Origin: Eurosta solidaginis
Taxonomy: Eukaryota; Arthropoda; Insecta; Diptera; Tephritidae
Reading direction: 5' to 3'
Length of the DNA: 64,000 nt
Assembly: GCF_040869045.1 (NCBI RefSeq)
Contig: NC_090319.1
Span: 240,367,832-240,431,831, forward strand
The notes under the pieces are model-generated. The model was given only the letters and a program-made list of their open reading frames with translations. It searched no databases and was not told where the DNA came from. How positions within the stretch are numbered: the stretch's first letter is position 1; each line of letters begins with the position of its first letter. A program made the translations under genes and the position numbers. Positions 45,832-57,049 of this stretch are shown here, one piece after another.

Positions 45832-47092
45832 CTGTGATTGAAAACAGCAATGGAACCAAAGTAGTCGTTCTTTTTAAAGTGATTGGAATGAAGAATGAAA
45901 ATTTAAATTAGTTTTAAGTGGTATAATCGGTAGATATATAAATTCATAATTATTGAGACAAAAATTTAAAAAAATGGACCGCGCTAAACACTGTTCTAAA
46001 CGAGAACTCATCAAAAAATTATTGGCAGAAGGCAAAACTTACAGGTTTATCGAGGATTTGCTGGGATGTTCGCCAAAATTATAGCGAATGCCCAAACATT
46101 TAAACCGAATCCCGAAACAAGAGGGCGAAAGGAAGATATTCCCTGGGCAGTGTTGAGAAAAGTTGTCGCTTAATCTTAAGATAGGCCTTTTTAAGCTCAA
46201 AAAAAAAAAAATTAATAAATAAATAAATAAAGGATGAGGTAAATCTTAATGTTTGCAGCTTAACTTTTTTGCAGAAGCCTAAGAAAAATGGCGCAACATT
46301 TCATATTATTTGGTTCGAGAGGGCGCCGGAAGTACGTAAAAAGGCCAGAAAATGCTTCTTTTTATCCCAGATATGTTTCCCGCACTATAAAACATGGAGG
46401 TGGCAAAATCAATGTGTGGGGATGCCTCTCTTACTATGGCACAGGTCTGCTATATTGGATAAAAGAGAATATGGATTGCAAATTGTACGTAGAAATAACT
46501 ACCACATGCAGACTGGAGGATGCCGCTGAAGTGTGTTTATCAACAAGACACCGACCCTAAGCATACCAGCAAGTTGTAAACAATTTGGTTTGTTTCAAAT
46601 GGAGTTGAGGTCATGGATTGTCTGGCTTAGTTCCCTGACCTTAACCCCATTGAGAATATTTTGGAATAGGTAAAAGAAGTAGTAGGGAAAAATAATCTTT
46701 CAAATACGAAAAAGCTTTGGAGTATTTTGAAGAAGGCGTGGGAAGCCATTCCTCTCGAGAAATGCAGGCGTTTGGTGGATTCTATGCCTAAAAGATGCGC
46801 AGCTGGTTTACCCAACTATGGTCATTCGACAAAGTATTAAAAATTTAAGTCATTTATTGAAACTATATTAATTAATTTTTTAATGTTAATAATTACAGCT
46901 TAAACTCTTAATTTGACACATTTCTATTAATCTAAAGAAAACATTAATTTTATTTACAAACTTAAACATATCCGAAGCTAGAAAATGAGCAAAATAAACT
47001 AAATTCAAAATAAAACTGAAAAAAAACCCATACCGCCCTTTTTCTTCCTTTGAAATCCTGCTCACTTGCCACTGCTATTATTTCGAACACAG
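45832..47092 (+). mobile_element. Tc1-type DNA transposon, decayed, near-complete ends
   Basis: The left end CTGTGATTGAAAACAGCAAT after a TA (45830-45831) and the right end CACTGCTATTATTTCGAACACAG before a TA (47093-47094) form an imperfect inverted repeat. TA duplication is the hallmark of Tc1/mariner. Between them is a broken transposase. The repeat is diverged, so the boundaries are good but not certain. Confidence 0.65.
45974..46840 (+). pseudogene. Tc1-like transposase pseudogene
   Basis: The start MDRAKHCSKRELIKKLLAEG with KTYRFIEDLLGCSPK is a Tc1 helix-turn-helix. A stop follows at 46083, and about 120 bp later the middle of the protein is missing. Similarity resumes at 46290: FGSRGRRKYVKRP, NASFYPRYVSRTIKHGGGKI, NVWGCLSYYGTGLLYWIKEN, then after a frameshift VYQQDTDPKHTSK (second catalytic Asp region) and FPDLNPIENILE (46640-46665; the usual final W is replaced by stop), then VKEVVGKNNLSNTKKLW and a C-terminus with MPKRCAAG. 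It ends at TAA 46838-46840. The first catalytic Asp region is deleted. It cannot encode an active enzyme. Confidence 0.9.
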
Positions 47093-47138
47093 TAGTATAT
47101 ATCCCTTATAACCACAAATCTGTCTGATAAAAATATAC

Positions 47139-47747
47139 TGTAACGAATTTGCTGCAAATCATCTTATTTGCAATCCTCTGCTAAGTTCGAATCACTAAAC
47201 TGTTGAATAAAAAAACTCCAATTTTGAATAATGGAAAACTGGCCTTTATTAAAGTACTTCAAAATAACACTTATACTTTGCTACTCGCTGGCTTAATAAC
47301 CAAACTGATTGATAACTCAAATGAAACTCTACTATTGGCCGCCAGATCGCGTGCTTAATCAATAATTGGTTGATAGCTCAACTCAAACTGAATTACAGCG
47401 CCTCTACAACTGTCGCCTTTTATACTCTTTGGTTTCCTCGTTCGCATCTTCTAGACGCTTCCAGAATCTACTAGTCCAGTAGCTCCCAAACTTCTCAGCT
47501 GTAACTACAATTGCACAATTTTATAGTTTTTCTCATTGCATACTTATAGGAGTATCTCAGATATATGCATGTGTTAGTGCATTGAATCTCCGCTGCTCGT
47601 ACACGTACATGGTACATATATGTAGACGCTGTTATTGTTTCGGTTATGTAGATACATGATGATTGAATTATTGATGTGCATTCACGTCACTGCTTAGCAT
47701 CGGTTTAGAGCTGGCAGTACTCCTTAGTTTTGCTAATATTCGTAACA
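47139..47747 (-). mobile_element. Gypsy-like solo LTR with ATAC target duplication
   Basis: On the minus strand it reads TGTTACGAATATTAGCAA ... GCAAATTCGTTACA, with TG..CA ends and short inverted termini (TGT.ACGAAT). A TATA-like GAGTATAAAAGG (minus, near 47405-47420) and AATAAAGGCC (minus, near 47252-47262) are in LTR order. ATAC flanks it on both sides (47135-47138 and 47748-47751), a 4-bp duplication as in Ty3/gypsy. It has landed inside a DINE-like fragment boundary. Confidence 0.85.
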
Positions 47748-47756
47748 ATACAAAAT

Positions 47757-47930
47757 GGTTGTAGGACCACACCCACTTTTTCATAGATAAAATATATTCA
47801 AAAGGATCTTAGACGAATATAATAAGGAATACCTTAAAGAAAATAACTTTTTATCAATGCTATTTCACTTCCAAAGTGCCATTATAATAAGGAATTGGAA
47901 ACATTTAAAATATTTTTAACCAATCATTAA
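47757..47930 (+). mobile_element. DINE-1-like element fragment
   Basis: ACCACACCCACTTTTT, AAAAGGATCTTAGACGAATA and TTTTTATCAATGCTATTTCA match the middle of the elements at 14264 and 31490. Both ends are missing. Confidence 0.6.
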
Positions 47931-50865
47931 TCTTCGTTCGGAATTAGAAGAGGAATGGACCAATCTTTAAAAAACTCTCTTCACTTATTGGCTTAATAAA
48001 GAATATTGTTTTTTTTTTCAAATAAAAGTGTGCCGTAATCGTTCTTTTGAGAATTAAAGGCTGTTTGTACCACCAATACTAAAAATATGTTCACTTAGTT
48101 TCAAAGTGTTGTGCCCAATGGAAAATAAACCTTATACAACACAAATTCACTACAGTTCATTGTTGATTGCAATTGTTCAGCATTAATATGGAAACAGTTA
48201 TCGCTGTGCAACAATACCCCGTGTCTAATAATACCCTGATTTCCATTACTGCACTTATGAATACATACAAAATATTATTCATTTAGTTTAAATAATAGAA
48301 ACAGTGTCTGGTGGTCGAAAACGTAAAATTTTCCCAAAACGCAAACTCGTGCCGAGAGTAATGTTTATTTTAAAGCACCTTGGTATAGGTATTTTGTACT
48401 TTGTATGACGGATTTTTAGAAAGTTATTATTAAGTATTTTTGAAGAGCATGTTTAAACCAGATGTGAGCCTGTTTAACACAGAGGGAGCCTGTGTTTGTT
48501 CACATGATAAGCTCCTTCGCATTACTGATCCATTCCTCTCAATTACTTATCAACCCTCCGGGTTTAAGGGCACATTCTTCGGCTAGCATACGCTAAGTTC
48601 CGGATTTATAAGCAGACAAAATTGCAGATACAACTGAGTATAAAAAAGGAAAAAAAAAAAACTGAAAGAAGAAAGCAACAAGGTACGATGATAACATCAT
48701 AAATAAATATTTTTACATTCACAGATATTTAGCACAACATAAAATACATTTTAAATTTTTGGATTTATGTTTAATTTTATCGCTAGTGACTTAAAAGCAT
48801 TGCGAACATTGATTTAAAGCACCATAGAAAACTTACTGAAATTCATTGCATTAGGCTGGGCATTTTCATAATACCGAGAGAAAATGTTTTTAGTCGATTG
48901 TTTTGTTTTGCTGATATTCCAACAAGGTGGCTAATTGATATAGATACATAAGTAAATTGGAATGATTTTCCAAAAACATTTGGAAATCTTACACTGGACG
49001 CGAACAAATTATACTGCTAATAACGGCTTTTAATTACCAATAGTGCACATCATATCTTACGTTTATTTTCAATTGAATTTTGACTTAGGTAGGCAGTTGA
49101 TTAAAATTGTTAGCTTGCAGACTATTTCTGAACACGATCAAGGAAATATTTTATATTACCAAACGTAAAACAAAATTGAACTTTCACGTCAGTCTAACGT
49201 GTAGGCATATGCATATTTTTATGTATGTATATACGATAATATATTTATACAAACCCAATTTACCAAACAGTCTCTTAACGACTGTGAAACGTATAAACGA
49301 GTGTAGGCTTTTGAGGGACCAATTTGTTCTGGTTTGTAAAAAGTTTGTCTCTCCTTTTATAATTTTAGGTACAAATATGCTTTCCTGTTACAAGTGCAAG
49401 CTCTTGTTCTGACCCCATTTAAAGTAATATCATAATTGATTTAGGCTCCATTGGTGCACCATATCTTACTAAACACTTTTGATATAGATTATTATTTGCT
49501 GAAATATAACAAGCAGTGCAAATATTTCCGAGCGTGCTGTTGGCAATGGACTAGCTACATCTTTTACGATCTTTTCAAATAGTGTTGTATTGCTTTATCT
49601 GCCATGGCTCCTGAATTTTGGCCGCTTTGCTTTGATGCACATGTTATAGCTAGGAATCTGTGATCAACTGAGGGCCGCCAACACAATGGAATCTCTGCTT
49701 CATTTCTCCAACGTTTGGAGCGTTGCGTAATTGCCTGAGAACATCGGCGTTCAGTTTCTTGGGGACAGCTATCAGTTCGCGAATACATTACCCATCGTCA
49801 CTCTCCCATGCTTGATTTTAATAACCTGTAAAATGATTCACCATGCCTAACATAACTTGGATTCCTTGCTGGTATCTTGGTAGGATACAAGGGCTTCCTA
49901 CATACTGGATATTAATTTTTTACCTTTCATGCCTTTTTAACCAATAGACTTACACTTAAATAAAGTATTTTTCAAAGAATAACAACAAGGATTATAGGAT
50001 TTAATGCAATTTTTTATGGATACTAAAAAGTGTGATGTGATCAACCTAAATATGAATTATAAGGACTAATATTTTTTTAGGCCTATATCGAATATAAACA
50101 AGGTTTCTGGCCATGTTTCGACGAAAACATGAACACGAAACACCCTAATGTATATCAGTTGTAGTTAGATTCGTAATTCTGATCACCCAATGTATATGCG
50201 ACTGTAATACCTAAACTTTGGGTCCTAAAGTATTGAGCGCGAATCTATTTTCACCGGCAATCGAAAAGTACGCGACCTTTCAAAGCCGTTTTTGTTGTGT
50301 GGCAAATTGAGTAACTGTATTTCAGCAGCTACGAATGCTCCAAGATCTCAACTAAACACTGGCCGATAAAATTGCGTACCTGTATACATATGTCTCATCG
50401 CTGCGTAACCACTAGATCATAAAACAATTTAGATCTTCAGTTCCGAAAGAAGAATACATGCGTACTTGAACCAAAATACCCACCAAAAAATGAGCCCTAC
50501 ATAAAGTTTACTTCAGTTTGCCAAAATGCTTTCAGAATGAGGCCTAAAATCTATAAGGTTGTATGGAATATTTCTTCTTTATTCATATGCGCTTAACGGG
50601 TTAGAGCAATTTTCTTATAATAGGCCTGCATTTATGCATTTATATCATTTTCTCTTTATCTGAAAGATAAGATTATACACAGGGTATAGCATATACTAAA
50701 TAAGCTTACATAAGGCGTTATCGTAAAATACTAAGTAGAATTTATCAACGTTATACTATACTATCCTATATACTATGAGGTGGGTTTTGTCTAAGGCTGG
50801 GGTAACGCTCAGTCAATCCAGAGTCGAGTAAAGGTACCACAACTGAATAAATACATGATATTTAT
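47931..50865. other. Intronic stretch, no repeat recognised
   Basis: About 2.9 kb of AT-rich DNA. Frames at 49107-49412 (plus) and 49564-49788 (minus) match no family I know. A pyrimidine tract followed by TTTTAG|GTACAA at 49345-49374 resembles juxtaposed splice sites. Confidence 0.4.
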
Positions 50866-51055
50866 GTGTTACGAACACACGCACACACGGCTGGAGATAT
50901 TAGGCGGGCAGCAGCTTTCCGTCGCAAGATGGCGAGGGGCGGAGCGGCGGCTAACGGTCGTTGGAGTAGAGGAGGTTCGGTAGGGCGGTTGAACGGTCGG
51001 GTGACAGGTGGACTCGTACGGCGGTGCGGAAGCAGCGGCGGGATAGAAGCAGTGG

Positions 51056-51370
51056 CTTAACGGCGGTAGGATGGCAAGCGGCCAGTGGCTAGTGTAGCAG
51101 CGGCGGGACGGATGCTTCAGCTTAACGGCGGTAGGGTGGCAGACGGTCAACGGTCGTCGTAGCAGCGGCGTGACGGATGCAGCAGCTTAACGGCGGTTGG
51201 ACGGCGAACGACCAACGGTCGTCGTAGCAGCGGCGGGACGGATGCAGCGGCTTAACGGCGGTAGAATGGCGAACGGCCAATGGTCGTCGTAGCAGTGGCG
51301 TTAGGGATGCAGCGACTTAACGGCGGTAGGATGGCGAACGGCCAACGGTTAGTATAGCAGCGGCGGCACC
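51056..51370. repeat. 65-bp tandem repeat, about 5 units
   Basis: The word TTAACGGCGGT recurs at about 51057, 51122, 51187, 51252 and 51317, exactly 65 bp apart. Each unit also carries GTCGTAGCAGCGGCGGGACG or a variant and GGATGCAGC. Confidence 0.9.
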
Positions 51371-51837
51371 AGCAAGGCGGGAGGAGCACAGCGGTAGTAT
51401 GGCGGACGGCCAACGGTCGGCGTAGCACCGGCGGGATGGAAGCAGCGGCGGCACCAGGGGGGCGACGATGCGACGGCAGCGGCGGTAGGCTACGGAGCGC
51501 GTACCAGGCCGGGGAGAGGGGGGAAGTAGGCTGGCGATGGTATTTACTTGGACAGCGGCGGCTCGGTTGACGGTATCGGCGGGATGGGATTGATCGGTAG
51601 CCGTCGGCAGGATCGGTAGTCCGCGGGGTCGGTCACCTGGGGAAGAGACTGCGAGGACTCGTTAGTGCTGGTTTCACCGTTGGACACCCCCGCCTCCCTA
51701 CTTGCACGCTAATAGAAGGTGCGTAAGAGGGGCGGGGCTGTACCAGCCGATCCAACGTGGATCGATCCGTGCGCGGAGGGGAAGTGCATCCTAACGGCAC
51801 AGCGGTAGCCCTTTATACGCACGCATCGGATCACGAC

Positions 51838-52330
51838 CGAAACCAGAGCTGAGGGGGAGGGGGCTATAGTCATCAAGGCGTCCGGCTGCTCAACACTCAG
51901 GGGGGCGACGGGTGGCAATAGTACAAAGGCATCCGCCCGCTCGTCCTTACCTGGGTGAAGGGTGACCCGTGCCATGACGGCGCCCCTTCCACTCAACTAG
52001 CCGAAGCCAGAGCTGAGGGGGAGGGGTTATATAGTCATTAAGGCATCGGGCCGCTCAACACCTAGGGGGGCGACGGGTGGCAACAGCACAAAGGCATCCG
52101 CCCCGCTCGTCCTTACCTGGGTGAAGGGTGACCCGCGCCATGACAGCACCCCTTCCACTCAGCTGGCCGAAGCCAGAGCTGAAGGGTAGGGGTGACATAG
52201 TCATCAAGGCGTCGGGCCGCTCAACACCCAGGGTGGAGACGGGTGGCAATAGCACAAAGGCATCCGCCCCGCTCGTCCCTACCTGGGTGATGGGTGACCC
52301 GCGCCATGACAGCGCCCCTTCCACTCAGCT
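51838..52330. repeat. ~165-bp tandem repeat, 3 units
   Basis: Units start at about 51838, 52005 and 52169 with CCAGAGCTGAGGGGGAGGG. Each contains GGGGGGCGACGGGTGGCAA or a close form, CAAAGGCATCCGCC, CGTCCTTACCTGGGTGA and GCGCCATGAC. Units are over 85 percent alike by eye, so amplification is fairly recent. Confidence 0.88.
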
Positions 52331-52400
52331 AGCTAGCAGTAGGGAAAGGTATATCTTTAAAAAGACATCCACTCCCGCTGGCTCACCTGCGAGGACTGAA

Positions 52401-54837
52401 TTGCAAAAATGCAAATTCGATGTTTATATGGGTGGTGCCGCAAACTGGTTGAGAAGTCAACACACCATTATTGTGATTTTCATTGGTTTGCTATCAGTGA
52501 TTGTTGACTATGCTATAAAAGAATAAGTAAAAGTGGTTGTTGGCTATGCTATAGAAAAATAAGTACAGGGAGGTTCAGGTTTAAGTGAATAAGGAAATAC
52601 AGGTGGCTACGTTATTGTAACGCTACGTTACAATACTATAATAATATACCGCTTTAAATTAGGCTTTAACAAGTTATAATAAAAAGACATGTTTGGTATT
52701 AATCGGTTTGACCAATCACCAGATAAAAATAAAACAAACTTAAAAAAAGTGTATCGCTGAAATTTTCGAAATAGTTCATGAAAGGGTAAATTTCTACGGA
52801 ACTTGCCTTTGAACCTGAAGATATTGACTTAAATAAATGCATGAGTGACTTTGTAAGTTCCTATAACAAATAAACTAAACGTTAGACCCCTTGATGTGCG
52901 CTATCAGGGTTTTAGTGAAGATATTTTTTAGCTGTAGCGCACTTTTTTCTTTCGAACTTTTTATGTTGTTATCTTCCGCAATATGATTTAATAAAAATCA
53001 TTCATGCGCATACTTTGGCCAATATCTCCAGGTCGCGGAAAGTACACGAATAGAGTTTGTACATCGATAGTGTCTTTGAAAATGTTTGATTCGACAATTA
53101 AATTTTACGTACGATTTAATTTTACCATTTTTTAGTAATTATTAATAATCCTAAAATAGGGCGTCAGTGAAGGTCATACTCTGTACTATATTTACCTTAT
53201 TTTAACATAACGGTGATCTATCAGTAGAGCCAGAATTGTGATATTCCTTGACAACCGCTCATACTATTTTCTGCTCAGTATAGACATATTAAATACCTTT
53301 TACTTGGACACCTTTGGCATACCTTACATGATATCGTTGGTGAAAGTGCGAAACCGCGTATCACACAACGTTTGTCCCAATTATTCTGTAAGGCTTGTGA
53401 TACAAAGTTTCAAACCATTACTACCTTAAAGTCTATGAGTAAATATGAAAGAATATCCAATAAATCCACTTTAATAGAAATTGGTTCAATTAAATCAATT
53501 TTCATTGGGATTAAATCATTTTAAAGCTGACTACCGACAATTCCGGTTACGCGAAATAACAAAAGCTAGAAATGCGGGTTTGCACTTTTACCAACGATAT
53601 GTACATAAATATAAATTTAGATGTGTTTTGGTTATTGAAAGCTTTAATGAGAATGAGAAGTATAATCAACGATAACAACGTTCGATAAGCAAATGAGAAC
53701 AGCTGAAGGCTCGCGATGGCGTAGGACAGCTTTTATGAGTTTTTTGCCGTCGGTGGTTTTTTTTTATTACTAGCTGTTATCTGCGACTTCGAATACGTGG
53801 AACTTTCAATCAAGTATCTTCATTTTTCAGAGGGAGTTGAGAAACAATAATAATAAACAAAAAACGCAAAATAAGTACAGCCTAAAAGTAACTATGCACA
53901 TGCTGTTAAGTATATTTCATGACTCCTGACGTTAGATGAGCCGACTCTAGATGAGTTCGAAGAGAAGGCCCTACCAAATATTTACGGAATGAAAATTTTT
54001 GATGCGATTCAAGCAGACATCAACATAGTTCACGGAAATAAAACACAGAGACTGAGCTGGCTGGCCACGAATTGCGAATGGAAAAACATTCTTGTCGGTA
54101 CCCGCCTATGGAAGCAGGTGAAGAGAGCGGCACCCACTTCGCTGGAAGGAGAAGCGCAATCCTCCGCATTGAGAATATATATTAGAGAGAAACATGAAAA
54201 CTGACTAATGACTTACAAAGCTCGTAAATCGTGAAAGGTTCGCAATCTAATATGGAATTTTCTTTTGTTTTCGAAGTTTCCATGATTACGAGGCATGTGC
54301 GTGTTTGAGTTAGTTGTCGTATTAAAATTTACAGGAATCTGGTCAAATTCATAATTTCTCCGAAAATTGGATATTTGTAACAAAAATTTTTTAAAAATCG
54401 CGCCGAAAAATTAATCAAAATCGCGCCTCACTCTCAACCAAGTCTTTCAATCCGACTCTGGTTCTAGTTAATATATTATCACATTTTATGGACTGCGTGG
54501 TAGTTAGATTTAAGATAAACTTTGAGCCATATTCATAAAATACTTGTAGGTATTCCAAACATCAGTAATGCACTTAATCGGATGCTCCAGTTATTAGATT
54601 TTCACGCAAGCAGAAGGGCATGTCTCTACTGGATTCCGTTTTCATTGCTTAGTATAAGTGTGCATAGAAACTTACATGCTAGAGTAAATTTATTCATTTC
54701 AGATCCCTTATGATGGTGCAATATGTAATTTACAAAACCCCGTTACGTGGATCAAGGCGTAATTATGTGTTTCCAACACAGCAAATAGTGAGAATCAAAA
54801 ACTAAAATATACGCTAATAAATTAAAAATAATTCAAA
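52401..54837. other. Intronic stretch, nothing secure
   Basis: About 2.4 kb. The frame at 53989-54204 (MKIFDAIQADINIVHGNK, then SWLATNCEWKNILVG) has a coding-like codon mix and continues an open stretch from about 53935; it could be a decayed transposon or host-gene fragment, but I recognise no family. The rest is AT-rich. Confidence 0.35.
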
Positions 54838-55999
54838 CCAAGTAAAGGTGTCTAAGTTCGGGTGTAACCGATTATTATATACTCAGCGTGAACTTTAATT
54901 GTACATTTCATTTCCGATAAATTACTTTTGTACAAAACACGTGGCACCGCCCGTTAAAAAAAATATCTCCCCATTTCCTCTTACAATAAAACTTGATAAG
55001 TGAAATATTATTGATTCAAACTATTTTTTGCTAAGTTATAGCTTATTATTATAGTCTACGACCCTTTTAAAATTGTTTTATATCTAAGTTGCCGTGGTTT
55101 TTAACCGATACAGTCCATTTTTTTCTAGAAATATTTCCTGCTATAGGAAAAATGTGTGTACCCAATTTTATTACGATCCGTTAATTTTTGTTCGAGTTAT
55201 GGCTCCCGAAATATAGGTAATTGCTTAGTCATAAAAGACCGCCCCTTTTATGACTAAGCAATTTTCTAAGTTTCGGGAGCCACGCCCATTTTTTAAAATT
55301 TGAAGTTTTTCCTATTTATTGTTATAAATCCACTTGGGAAATGAAATACCATTGATATAAAGCTTTTTTTGCAAAGTTAGAGCTTATTTTATTCGTCCAC
55401 GACCCTTTTAAAAATCTTTTATATAAAAGTGGGCGTGGTCCTCAACTAATTTCGTTAATTTTTCTTCAAAGCATTCCTTATAGTAAAAGAAACCTCTCTG
55501 CCGAATTTTGTTACGATAGGTTTGACGATTTTTGATGTATGAATAACAATATTGTAACAAGTGGGAGGTGCCATGCCCATTTAAAAAAATGTTTTCAAAT
55601 TTGTATCAAGAGTCTCAATATCAGTCCATACGTCAAATTTCAACATTCTAGGTGTATTATTTACTTAATAAGGTTTTTTGTGTTTTCCAAAATGTTATAT
55701 ATATAAAAAGTGGGCGTGGTTATTATCCGATTTCGCTCATTTTCAATACCAATCTATTCTGGGTCCAGATAAGCTCGTGTACCAAATTTGGTGAAGATAT
55801 CTCAATATTTACTCAAGTTATCGTGCTAACGGGCAGACGGACGGACGGACGGACATGGCTCAATCAAATTTTTTTTTCGATACTGATGATTTTGATATAT
55901 GGAATTCTATATCTATCTCGATTCCTTTATACTTGTACAACCAACCGTTATCCAATCAAAGTTAATGTACTCTGTGTTCAAAGCACGCTGAGTATAATT
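54838..55999 (-). mobile_element. DINE-1-like element F (CAGCGTG sub-family)
   Basis: The left end has CAAGTAAAGGTGTCTAAG, a damaged hairpin (GTTCGGGTGTAACCGATTA) and ATACTCAGCGTG; the right end has CACGCTGAGTAT. The (GGAC)n microsatellite is at 55833-55855. Inside, GCAATTTTCTAAGTTTCGGGAG faces its own inverse at about 55205-55280, a local hairpin not seen in other copies. There is no tandem array. The open frame at 55652-56104 is chance. Confidence 0.72.
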
Positions 56000-57049
56000 A
56001 ATATTAAAATCAAACACATACCAGCATGGCAAATGGTAATTTTTACAACAACAATAAACACGGCTGATCATACTTACTTAATCAACCAGCTCAGTGGACT
56101 CTAATGATATGCGCTAATTGTATAATACATATTAAGGGTACTCACCAAACCTTTTAAATGGTTAGTAAACTGTACAAATCTACGAGGTTTATCAATCATA
56201 TGTCATACATATATGCCACACAAACATATATATCCAGACAAGCAGGGTGCTATAGCACCTTGGGCTCCAGAGCCCTTCTATGGACTCAGATAGGCACACA
56301 CTAGGGAAACCATAAGTGACTGGGAAACAAGGCAGGGCAGCAACCCAGGGTAATGTCAGACCAAATTGCAGGCAGAGAGGACCTACGAACTCTCACTGGG
56401 TACCATACGGGACATTGTAGTGTATGATACACCTAAGTCAGTTAAATCTATCAGATACAAAAATTTCTTGCTTTTGTGAGTGATATTTTTGCCTTTTCTC
56501 TATTTATATAACTAACTATAAAGAATTAACCAATTTTGTTTATTTATATGAATTAAACGGAGATTGACCTAATTGCTTTTAAATGTATGAAAACATTTAA
56601 TTGAAGCAATTTTTTTAATTAAATTTATTTAATATCTTGGGAAAAATGTAAACCTTGTAAATCTCTACAAAGCCTCTTCTCACGGGAATGTAATTTGAAC
56701 CCGCAATCCTACGATGGTTGAAGTGTTACCATATCTTTAACACATGATAATATACGAAGTATGTACTGTGTAAAGAATAAAATGTGCAATGACAAGGCAT
56801 GACGTGGCTGTTTTTTGTTATTTTGTGTGTGTGTGTGCTTTAATGTTTTAGAATGTTGAATATTGTTTGATCAAATTTCAATGTTGCCGAAGATTAAGTC
56901 TTCTTCCGGTACAAGGTAGTGCCAGATCTTAAAGAAAAGCAAGCTTTAAGTTAATTTTTTTAATATACCTTTATTTAAGTCCCTTTCATGTTTGTCCCCT
57001 AATTTCCATACGAATTTTTGACCCATGGAAAAGTCTTTTTCGGTAACTT
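56000..57049. other. Spacer with a possible LINE scrap
   Basis: At 56250-56430 the plus strand reads TRETISDWETRQGSN and later QAERTYELSLGT, faintly like the post-RNase H region of jockey/I-type elements, but too short to be sure. A (TG)n run is at 56827-56840. The rest is AT-rich without recognised features. Confidence 0.3.

Larger units (their letters stand above)
50866..52400. repeat. GC-rich minisatellite island
   Basis: About 1.5 kb with GC content far above its surroundings. It holds a 65-bp tandem array (51056-51370) and a ~165-bp array (51838-52330), joined by GCGG/GGCG-rich sequence. The 165-bp repeat stays open on the minus strand in some copies (for example GRGAVMARVTLHPGKDER twice) because 165 is a multiple of 3. 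I do not recognise it. It may be the 5' promoter repeat region of a retrotransposon. Confidence 0.7.

Noticed and set aside
51709..52526. GC-rich frames of 89-132 codons on both strands
   Set aside because: Minisatellite with period divisible by 3 stays open on both strands; no known domain. Kept only as part of the island.
52840..53060. Apparent run of regulatory motifs near 53030
   Set aside because: CTCCAGGT and similar words occur at background rate; no clustering that I could defend.
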